Below, piece after piece: positions 12,301 to 24,300 of a DNA stretch of 64,000 nt; the stretch's first letter is position 1; every line of letters starts with the position of its first letter. The stretch covers positions 1 to 64,000 of the forward strand of contig JAJKFJ010022478.1 in NCBI GenBank assembly GCA_027382625.1, read 5' to 3'. This DNA comes from Tetmemena sp. SeJ-2015. Lineage: Eukaryota > Ciliophora > Spirotrichea > Sporadotrichida > Oxytrichidae. Made by a program: the position numbers and the translations under genes. The notes under the pieces are model-generated. The model was not told where the DNA came from and made no database searches. It saw nothing but the letters and a program-made list of their open reading frames with translations.

Positions 12301-15300
12301 ACCTACCATATTAAATTTATATTGGATTTTCTTAATTATAGGGAAGATAGAAATAGGTTATGGAAAAATTTTAGATTCAAATGAAGGATAATCTCTAAGA
12401 ATTAGGTAACTGGGAAGTATTTCGAACGTAAGACTTATTTTCAGCACATATCATAAGAGAATTGAAGAATTATTATGCGATTTGTCTTTTTCGTCTTCTG
12501 TATATCAATTCGCAATTTCACTTTGAAAAATTGTATTGTAGAAGTACTCTTAGGTCTGTGGCTTTCGCTACAAATTATGATAATTAAATTAGTTTACCAT
12601 TTTTAGTTCTGATTCTAAGAATATTTTTTCTTTTCCAAGCTGAAAAAGTTCTCACATTAGAAACATTTATTTGAAATGAGCTGATGCAATTTCTTTCTGA
12701 GTTGTTCTAAAATCCATTTTTTATAAATCTTAGTTTTAATAATGCGAATGATTATGGCTCAAATACGAAAGGATTATAAAGGGCTAGTAAAAAAAGAGAT
12801 TAATAAAAAGAACTCTTGATTAATTATTAAACTCCACCCAATATCGAATTAATTGTGCTATGACTTCACATTAGGATATGAAATGGAGGACAGATACTCT
12901 GTAAATTCTATAATTATTTCGAGTAATTTTGCCTCTGTCGGATTGCTGACTGACGGAATTCGGGTCCTCAGAGGTGTGCCAATTTCTGACATTTGTTTTA
13001 TTATGTCATAACAGTTAATAATATCCGATTTTGTGATAAACTGCTGTATTCACTTCGCTCTATGTGATCAGATTAATTAAATTAAATTCCGAATGATATA
13101 ATTATGTAGTTAATGGGATTAGAACCCGGAGTCGATTCAAATCAATTCCCTACACTTACCATCTGATCATCAGGACCACTCTGCCAACTTAGTTCAAAAC
13201 TTCATTTTATCTCTTACCCCGATTATTCTTTCTTATTCATCCTATAATTATTGGGTAAAATTATGATTAAATCTCTTATTTAATTTATCTTAATTTTTGT
13301 ATTCACCTTTTATTATCTTCCTTGTAATACAAAATACAATGAAGTTATAATTCATTAATCTAGAATAGATTTCTAATTAAATTATACCTTGACACAGCCC
13401 AACTAGAAAAGAGCCCTTTCAAATTTAATGGGCTAGATATTCTAAGGATTAATAACTTCACTGCCAATAATATATCTTGTAAGCATAATGATTTAACTTA
13501 AATTTAGTGCTGCAAGGACAACTGGCTTAATCAATTCTCTAAATTAGCGATATGAGCCCAACCTCCAAAGTTATCATTAAGAATATCTAAATCAAAGCTT
13601 GCTTCATCTATCAAAACTTCATCGCTAAATTTGAAGTCCCAATTTTTCAGATCTCAATCGAATCTCTAAGCTTCTATAACCTCAGTAAGTATAAAATCAG
13701 ATGTTTTACTCATCTCTAGCTTTCGTTGACTATGGAACTACATAAGTTTCTTTAATTAACTATCATAATCTAAAATTTACCTTATTAAATCTTAATTTAA
13801 ATATATGCTTTCAAAATATTAAAAACTTATGAATGTTTGCATTTATGTAATTTTTGAACTGGAATATATGTCTAGGAAGCTAACAGTCTGAACTTCACAA
13901 ACTTTATATATTTTATCCTGTCTTTCGAGAAAGTATATTTGATATTCAAGAGGGATTAAAAGGAAGTGTTCCTAGTCAAAATAAACAAACTAAATCTGGA
14001 CATTAACAATACTAACTCATTGATTTCACAAGTCTATTACACTGACTCTAATGCAAACCTCTTTTACTTTAACGGTTTCAACCACACAAAGCCTGAGGCT
14101 ATGAACCATTCTCTTTGTAAAAAAAATTTACAATTATTCATCATTAATATTTTATTATTTAGCGTATTATAAATAAATTGCATCATATGATGTTTAAAAA
14201 ATAAGTGTTATATTAAATCGAAAGGAATTTAATCCTAAAATAATATTCTCTCTATGAGTTGAAATACTAAAATATTACTGTCATTAATGGGGATGGAACC
14301 CTGCACCCTCTTTTTTTATCCCACAAGAAATATTAAAAGTAACAATTTCTAGGAAAAATAAACTGTATCTATTTAGACTTTATAAAATATATGCTACATT
14401 TGACTGATTTATTTTTCCTAGAAATAATTATTTTTTTATTGTTTTTTGTGGAGTAAAAAAAGGAAGCGCCTGTTCCAAGATAAAGCCACGAATCAAGAGG
14501 GAAGCGGAGATTCCATCTACCATTCATTAACAATCCCTCTTTTAGACGCTAATTTTATACTGGTTTCTTTGATACTTTTCTATATGAAGGAAACGCCTAG
14601 ATCATTTTTGAGAATTAAATAGGCAGCTAATGTTATTATGATAATAAAAACCTATGATTATAAATAAAGTAATTATAAGTTGTGTATAATTAATTTCTTT
14701 ATTAATACTTATAATCATGCTAAATTTTAACCTTAAACAGGCAATCTAAAGTCTTCTAGGAAAGTGACCTTGACGTCTGTCTCATATTCTCTGAATTTTA
14801 TACCTGCTTCCTCTATCTCAGATAACTGAGTGTTAGGTTTCAAAGGTTGCTTGATTATTACTTCTAACTTTTTCAAAGGTTCTGATACCTTGTCTATCTT
14901 ACAATGTCTTGTTGCGAATTATATTGCATCATCTTCACTTTCACACTAGTAGTATTCCTCTGGTTTCATGTCGCATTCAAGTATGATTGCAACTATAGAC
15001 CAAATGTCCCACTGCAATGAACCGTTGAGCCAAGTCTGTCTCTATGGGAAGTAGTGTTCCTTCCACCGATGCTTCCTCAATTTTCTCTCCTCATCCGCAA
15101 AGCAAAATTCAAATGCGAGAGTATAGTGTGGCACTCTGAACATTTTTTCGATGGAGTTGATGTTGTGGCTATTACTACTGAAAAGGTTGACTACATTTAT
15201 AGAGTCAAAATGAAACTTAGATAGGATGTGTAGTTATTTTTGAGTAATTTCGCTTTGACTCTCATAATTACAAGTATTAAAAAACTTAATTATGCACAGA

Positions 15301-18300
15301 TTTTCTCACTTTCTTATCATTTGGGGTTATGAATGTGTTTATTGGATTTTCAGCAGTGTAAAAATTTGTTTCAATTTTAAAACATATATCTTGCTAAAAT
15401 AATTTTATTGTTTTAACTTATAAAAATCTGAAGATAAAGTATGGGCCCTAACTAGCGAAGGGTAGTATGATCAGCCTGTAATTACTAAATTATTTAGCAA
15501 AAAGCTGTTCACTCAAGATTCCTCATGTTTGATATCTTTCGGTTTGATTTTAAGTACTATAAATATAGGAATCGATTCAAGTAGAGCTTGTAGCTGTTTT
15601 TAAGTGTTGCTCTAGCTAGATTTAAAACATAAATAGTCTCATAATATACTCTGAGCTGGTTCCATTAGAAGCGATGAGACCTATGGGCAATTACGCAATC
15701 TATTTATCTGTATTTGAAACCTTAATGTAATAAAATAACTATTTTAAATGATGTCTCACAGATTTTGACTCCAAGAAATCGTATAAAATACAGTAGTTCA
15801 AATTTTTTAAATGTGTAGAAAAAACTGCAACATAATGCTCAAAGATGATGATTGCGGGAATATCACACATAACGTTAAATCATGTGGTTTTTTGCCAGAT
15901 TTGTAATTTTGATTATTAATTTCCTAATGTATAAATGAATTTATTACTTTAAGTGCAATCTAAAATACCCTGTGATCATGAAAAACTTCAACTTTTAAAA
16001 CTTTAATACAGGAGGATTTTTCTTGGAGCCAGCAAATACTCAAAGGAAAGACCTTGCACTCGTAATTTTTATATTAAATTGTTAATGAATGTCACAGATA
16101 TGTTCATATCATAATGAAATGCAAATTAAATTAAGAACCACTTTGGGGCATAAATAAATCATAATAACTTGAAAGCACTCTATTCGTAAATATTTATTTT
16201 CCCAAGACGAAAATTTTAAGACCGCGACATGCGTTCCATACTGTTCATTATAGAAGTTGAAAAGGTCTAATAATTGAACTTATTTCCTTGCGAGCCCAAA
16301 ATTCGAGACACTTATTCGACTGGACTAGGAATAGTCCAAAAATTTTCAGCGTCATTGTAAGACTTGGAGCAAAGAAAATTGCAAAATGCTATTCGCTATT
16401 ATTGCAATCTTCATGATATTATGCATCAATTTATTTTAAGGGTAAAATAGTGAGTAGTAAAGTACTAACTAGACTTTCTGGCAAGATACACTTGCAAGGA
16501 TTTTAAGTACGATAGCCTTAGATTTATCCCAATTCATCTTTAGAATAAGAATGCTATTATTGTTTCTTTGGCAATTCTTAAGTGAGGATCTGCCAATCTA
16601 GATCTAGTAAGATCAACTTCTGAATTTTTTTTTTCCACATGAATTTGATTTTCACCATTTCTTAAGAAACTTTCTATTATGTATTTGCTTTATAATGAAT
16701 TCCTCTCAATTAAGGATATAGAATTGCTTATTGATTTTCTAGAATTAAGGCAAATTAATATCTACTACTGAATTATAAATTTTAGTTCTCTTATTAAATA
16801 AAGAATGTTCATAAATACCTTTTTCACTGCTGAAACTTCAATTTTCACTGTAAGAGAAAACGCCAAGCTATATTTCTATAATGGATATGTCAACGGAAGT
16901 TATACGAAAAAAAGAGGTAGCTTTATTTTAGCTGACTATCAATAAAAGCCCATAAATTTATTAAAATATTAAATAATTTATAAAAAATTAATTACTAAAT
17001 TGAAATCCCAAAACTAGCTACATAAATAAAAGCTACTTTGTTCATTTATAGCAAAATTTGCCTCTCAGAGCCTCTATTTTGCTTAGATATAGGAATACTA
17101 CTATATCTTACTTTATCTCTGCTTTCTAGCTACCTACTCTGAACATATAATATATTTTTAGGATGTTCGAAAATTCGGTGTTACAATACTATCTCATTTG
17201 AGAATTGCATTTGAGGCTTGATATCTATATATTTATCCTCTAAGTCTAAAGAAGTCCATATATAATAATTATCTCCTTGATCTTGAAACCCTTGGCTATC
17301 AAATTTACTACCTGTTAGAGTAGCAAGCGAATTCCAGTGAGGATGGGATACTCTAAGGATGGTATTTGAATTATAAACATAAGAAAGAAAAGATCCTTAA
17401 TATTGAAGAAATTTAATTGAATATGCAAAAACTTTTTTTAAAAAAAGTCTATAGATTTGCTACTTTATAGATGAGGCTTAGTTCCATCGTGCAGATCTTT
17501 GTATGTTTGGCAGTTTGAAATTTTTTAATTTAAGAGATTATGTATTCAAATAATAATTATAAAAAGCTTAAGGCTTTCATTCTGTGTAGAATTAACTCTG
17601 AAGAAATATAACAAATATAAGCTTGATTTTGAAATTGTTAAAACCTATTTAACTTTGTAAGAATAAATAGGGTCATTAGGGAACTTATCCATTAGTAATT
17701 TCACAGTAAGTAAACATACCAAAAGAGCTTAATAAGAGGAAAAAATTTAAATAAAGAAATCAGTAATTTAACATGATAGTAAAAAAACTGCAAATGTAGG
17801 TTTTTTCTCTAAAGATCCCTACTTCGGAAATCCATTATATTTCTATTTTATTAATTCCCAGGCCTACCAACCACCCGTCATGTGCACTCGAACTACAAAA
17901 AATCATTGCAAGTATTAAATTTTTACAAAAGTTATTGCTTCATATCAATTTTCAGAATAATTGGAAATCAAGACATATTAAATTTCTGACTCAAATAGAT
18001 CTAGATTGAATAGATAAATAAGATAGTGATTGATACTCATGTAAGTGAATTTATTAAAAATAAGAAGCACACTTACATTGACTCTCTGTAGTAAGAGGGC
18101 ACGTGATGGGTGGACATGGGAATTAATAAAATAGAAATTTAATAGTGGGTAAAGGGAGGGATTTTATAAAAAAAAGCCTCCATTTGTAATTTTTTCTGTA
18201 ATGTAAGTTATAATTACTTATTTCTATATTTAAATTTTTTCTCTTATTAACCTCATTTGGCATTATTATTATTTCAACCCCGATTTTTCACTATGGACTA

Positions 18301-21300
18301 GAAAGCCATCTTTTACTGTAAGGAGACACTTTTTAGACTTTTACTGAACTTTAGAGAGGTAGCTTAAAAACCATTCATAATTGGCATGTTGGTCAAGAAC
18401 GTTCCCTATAATTGTGGGATTGAATAAATCAGTAAAAGTACCTTTTTTTAAATTTTTGTAGCAATACTCGGCCAACAAGGAGAGCTCACGGTACCAAGTT
18501 TTAGCACAGAAGAAAAGAGCTTCGTCCTCGTTCGTCCAGGCTTTTTCAGAATCAAACTGAAAAGTTTTTTAAAAATTGGGACTGAATGTATTATATTACT
18601 TACTGCTATATTACTCATGATGAGTTCCCTAATGGCCCTATTTATTATTATTCAATTCTCATACTGCTACAACTTATAAAGTTAATTAGGTTTTAAAAAT
18701 TTCAATAATCAAGCTTAAATTAGCAATATAATGTCTGAGATCTATCTAGAAAAGTTTCTGGAAAAATTCGATATTAAGAAATGATTGATAAAATGTTTTA
18801 CATTAAAAATATCTTAAAAACATCTCAGTTGAAACAAATCTCAATCTCAAAATTTTTTGAACTAGCCGACCAGAGACTTTTTATTTAAAAAAAAGATCTT
18901 AAAAATTCAATAGCATTTTTTCATCATAATACATAAAAAGAAGTACCCAAAGCTTGCTCAGTTCTATCATATTGATAAAAATTCCATTTATTATATTTCA
19001 TCAAAATTATGAGTATTTTCGTTACTAGTTCTTATTGTAGGCTATTAGTAATGAATGGAATTCTTAAAAATGACTAAGACAGCAGACCCTCACATAAGAT
19101 GAGAGGCGAAACTAAAGATAGCCACATAATATTTTTTAAACGGCTAAGCTTTTATGTAAATTATAATCTTTTAAAAATCATCACTTCACTTTTTAACTAT
19201 ATGGGGTTAAAAATAATATTTAGCTTAAAGTATTAGTTAAATATGCTTATGTTTTGATAAAAGACACAGTCATCAAATTACCTCAAGGCTTTAACGGAGG
19301 AGTATTTTTCGCTCACCACTTTTCATTAGTTGAGATTGATAACTGCAAATTCTACAATGTCACTGGAATCATAAATGGTATTGCTACAGTTTAGAACAAT
19401 GGATATTTCATTATCAGTTAAAATTTATCTAAATTTAAGTATCAACAATTATTTTATCAGTAGAGAGAAGAATATTTTACATATGATAATTATCAATTTA
19501 AAAATATAGTTTGCTATTTTAATAATTTTTGCTTAAGTTAAAGCTTTGTGATTTTTAATTAAATTTTGTAAATATCTCGAATAGCTACTTTGATACAGTC
19601 TATGCCTTAAAGAATGCAATGTTTGGAATAACAGAGTCTCCTCTAGTGACATCTAAGATTATAAATACTACCTTCAACAACAATACAATCTTGAAAACTA
19701 AATATTATTATTTTATTGACTGAGGACGAATATTTGGATAAATACATTAATCCAATTTACAGATGGCTCATCAAAATTAAGTTTATTAAGAAAATTTCAT
19801 TTTAAATGGATTTAGATAGAATAACTCCTACCATAGAATAAGGGAAAAAGTTCTCGAATACAATTAATAAATTTAATAAATTCACTAAGTCTAAATAATT
19901 TTATTTTGTGGTAAGATTCCCAATTTATAAAATTTAAAATTATGAATTATAAAGCGAGTAATTTTGCCATTTATCATCTTCAAGCCACTGCATTATAGTT
20001 TAAATGCAGATTAATCGAGTTATTTAGTGTAATTTATCAAGGAAATGTATATATTTAGTAGCTTAATTTCAAGACTATGTTTTTTTAATAAATTATGATG
20101 AAGATTAATTTGTGCTGGTCCTTCAATCTATCATTCTGAAAATGAATCATAATATAGCAATTCAATCATTATCTATTTCAAAATTCTTGCTCTTTTTGTA
20201 AAAGAAATATTTTAAGAATCTGAGATAGTCTCCTTCCTTCCCGATTATTTTACATCAGCTACCATTCTATTTATTCTACAAATCATATTTTAATTCTATT
20301 TGTTATAGAATGGACTTTCTGAAATTCATTAAATGCTTTATTTGTTATTATTTAATTTAAATAACTTAAAAATAGATGTTGTAGTTTCTTGCAATTAATA
20401 CTCCAACGCGCAATATTTCAAATTTTTAACTCTTGCTTTCTAATTGAATACTTCTAAACAAACATAAAATATATAGGAGAAACTGAAATAAAATTATTCT
20501 AACTCTTGATGATCTTTTCATTTGAAACTAAAGAATGATATTAATTTTTGCCTTATAAATAAAAGATCTTTAATATATTTTTACAAATATCTTCCTTTTT
20601 CGCAAAGAAAATAATATTTTTTATTATATAAATTAAAATTTAATAAAAAAGAGAATTAAATTATATATAAATTTAAAAATGGAGCAAATGAGTGGCAGTT
20701 TTAATATCTGAAATTAAATAATTTTTACGGCATTCGATAGAGCATGAAATTCTAAGAATTTTTTATCCATGCTACTTTTGTGTAGGAGCGCTCGGCATAT
20801 AGTTTTAAGTGACAAAAGTTGTTTTTAGGTAGTTTTTAAAAGATTTAAAGATTGAGCGCATCATATCTCTCTGCTGAGAGGTCAGAGGCGATGATTAAAG
20901 AAGAAATTCATATTAATTTTTATATGGGGGGGTGAATCTTCGATTTAAACGGCTTGGAAGTTGCAATTATCCATTTATTATTTTAACCAATCACCGATTT
21001 TAATAGAATTTTTTTACGATAATAATTTTCTTGACTTGAAAAAGTGATTGATTTAAATTTGTACAATTACTAATTCGAACCTGTACCTTGAAAACGTGAC
21101 ATTTTATGTGGAAAGAAATTTGTTTAAACTATACAGATCAAACCTCACGATGAAGAATGTGAAGTTTCTAGATAAACTCTTTTTTTATTAAGGAAATTAA
21201 TATTCTGGTACAATTTGCTAATTTAAACAATTCTCTATTATCTATTTCTGCAAAAGTTTTTATCCTTCAGATAATTAATGGGTTATCCATATGAATAACG

Positions 21301-24300
21301 ACGATAGAAATTATATATCGTCTATGTCAAGTACGGTTAAAATCCAAGACTCTTAATTTCTTAATGGATACTATCTTCGTTTAAAAAATGATAAAGATAA
21401 GTATTAATATCTTTTAAACAGAAGATCATATTTTTTGAAAGTTTATAAAATAATAATGCAAAGAATAATGTATATCTTTAATTATTTATTTAGTTAAATT
21501 TTTAAATGATATCTTGAGGTTGCTAACCCCCACCCTTAGTATTTGATTTTTGCGTCTCTTGATTCTTAGTTAGAACTTAAGAATGTATTATTCTAGAACA
21601 CGAGTTTTTAATTAGTCTACTCTATGAACTCAGAAATAATAATTTCAAATGCCACAGCTAATAATTCTACTATCAAATAATTAAAAATATATTTCAAGAT
21701 TATTTTTAGTAATTATAACATTCTTAAATGCATTTATTTATTCTCATATATGTCTCTTCCCGCAAATATCTAATGAGTTTTGATTTGTTAAAAGATATAA
21801 TTTATTATATTACTAAATTAATATTACTAATTTAACGTTGATTTTTGAAATTGATAAAATCTAATTAACTTTGAAAGAATTAACGTAATTGGAAGGGAAT
21901 AATTATATATAGGGCCATTAGGGAACTCAGCAATTAGACATATAACTGTAAGTAAAAATAGCAAAAGAGATTAATAGGGCTAAAAAATTTAAATATAGAC
22001 ATCAGTAATTATAACTTAATTACATTAAAAAATTAGAAATGGAGGTTTTTTTCTCCATCAGACCCCCCTGGCCCCCTCATTAAATTTTCTGTTTAATAAT
22101 TCCCCGGCCCCCCCACCACCCCCAAAACGAGCACGACAAACTACAAAAAGTCAAAAGTAAGTTTTTAAATTTTTAAAAATTTTGATCCACCCATGATTTT
22201 CAGGGGAAATCGAAAAATTATTTAATTTTTGAACTCCATTTTGCCATAACTGCCTTTCTATGTTTTGAAGATTCCAGAAAATTTTTTAAATTGATTAAAT
22301 TTAAAATATTTTTTAAATAGAAAAAAAGCAATACTTACTTTTGACTTTTTTAGTTGTCGTGCTCGTTTTGGGTGGTGGGTGGGGCCTGGGAATTATTAAA
22401 CTAGGGAAAATTTTAAAGAGTGGGCGCAGGGGGGTCTGATGGAGAAAAAAACCTCCATTTCTAAATTTTTTAATGTAATGTAAGTTATAATTACTGATGT
22501 CTATATTTAAATTTTTTAGCCCTATTAATCTCTTTTGCGATTTTTACTTACAGTTATATGTCTAATGGCTGAGTTCCCTAATGGCCCTATATATAATTAT
22601 TCCCTTCCAATTACGTTAATTCTTTCAAAGTTAATTAGATTTTATCAATTTCAAAAATCAACGTTAAATTAGTAATATTAAAAAAAACCATCTTAATTTA
22701 TTTATGAAAGTAAAAGTATAAATTGTCAATATTAACAACTAGAAAGATTGCTTGTTTAGAATTGACAGATCTTCTTTTCATTTAAACAAAGGAAACTTCA
22801 CCGGGATTTCTAAGATCGGACAAGAATCCATTATGCAGTTCGTCGCGATGAAAGAATTGAGTATCAAAAATTCCTAGTTTAGAAATTATAATGGAAACAT
22901 GATATAGGCCTAATATAGTACTCTAGATATGAACAACTGCACCTTTTCGAGTAAGTTAGAAATGCATGAATGACTCCATAGAGAGCTCTATAGATTACTA
23001 CAAGCAAGGCTTGAGGGCTGTAAGAATTTAAAAATATTTTCTCAATACTGCTTTAGAATCCAACCAGTGAGATACTCATAAAAGTTCTGCCGCAGTTTTA
23101 GAAAGTGTTCTTCTAGTTGTCTTTAAATTTCTAATAAGCTAAATTTACTCTAAATTTTCTAAATAAACAACAGTTAGTAAAAGTTATGAATGTTTATTAA
23201 AAATATATATGCCATATGATAGAACCCTAAACAATGAGAAATCAATAGTGTTTTATAGTTGTAGCTTGCTAGATATAAATTTACTTATTTCAGATTGAGA
23301 GTCCATAATGAGTTATTTTTTAGTCTGAAATTTTTAAGAATGAAAAAGATAAATGCAAGACTATTCTACTACGCTTAAATGGAGCCTCTTTATTGTCTTT
23401 TTTATTATATTTTTTATCATTAAAATGTTATCAAAAAGGTTTATAAAATATTTTGGGAAAATAATTATTTTCAAGGAAAGGGAAGCTTCTCCTCTCTTTT
23501 ATTTTTTTATGCTTTCAGTAATCAGAGATGTAGAAATTTTATTCCAGATTTTTTTCTTTCTCTGTAGATGGAGGATCTGTTGATATTTGTTACGGGATTA
23601 ATTGTTTTCTATTCCTATGAAAATTATGTCATTATAATGAAAGAAAAAATTAAGAATAAGCATGTATTAAGCATATTTACATTTTTAAAAGTGTTAAATA
23701 TAAAAAAAGCATTCTTATTGAGGAATTAAGAGCTCTTTAGTTCATAAATAAAACATGATTCATTAGTTAGTCAGCTCAATTTTTAGAATTCACTAATGCA
23801 ATAAATTTTATAGGAGTTAGGGTAAATTATGATCTTATCTTTAATTTTAATAAAGTATTAATTCATGAAATAAATGATTATCACTTTTTATTAGACATAA
23901 CAAATTAATAAAACTAATTATGATGTTTCTTAATATTTCATGATAGATAAAAACTCGAGAAGTGCACTCAACAGTAGAGCCCTTACTTTGATACAAGATT
24001 CAACATTAATTTTAAGCAATTCTTCATTTGAGCAGTTTCCAATCTCCCTCAGATACGAAGACTCAAGCACCTACCTATCAACAATCACAAACCCATAATA
24101 TGATAAGAAAGTGAAAATAAGTTGTGTATAGATCTAATTTCTTTATTAATAATTATAATCATGCTAAATTTTAACCTTAAACAGGCAATTAAAGTCTTCT
24201 AGGAAAAGGTGACCTTGGAACGGTCTGTTATTCTCTCTGATTTTATACTGTTCCTCTATCCTCAGATACACTGAGTGTTAGGTTAAAGGTTGCTTTGATT

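Larger units (their letters stand above)
16945..19243. other. IES, 2.3 kb, pointer AATA, holding palindrome P1
   Basis: AATA at 16941-16944 and 19240-19243. Joining reads ADYQYAYVLIKD in frame. Gene B has only a 25 bp IES here (pointer TAT, 51241-51243 and 51266-51268). The size difference is largely due to the palindrome 17619-18716 with its own nested M element. Confidence 0.75.

Noticed and set aside
13105..13201. Functional tRNA gene on the minus strand
   Set aside because: A-box and B-box-like sequences are present, but the acceptor and anticodon stems do not form; it is part of a dispersed repeat.
22090..22140. CCCCAAAA-like telomeric sequence
   Set aside because: Only a single CCCCCAAAACG inside palindrome P2, mirrored in the other arm; not a telomere array or an addition site.
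23353..23583. 76-codon hydrophobic forward ORF
   Set aside because: Phe/Ile-rich because of AT composition, no counterpart in gene B, and it lies in a spacer.
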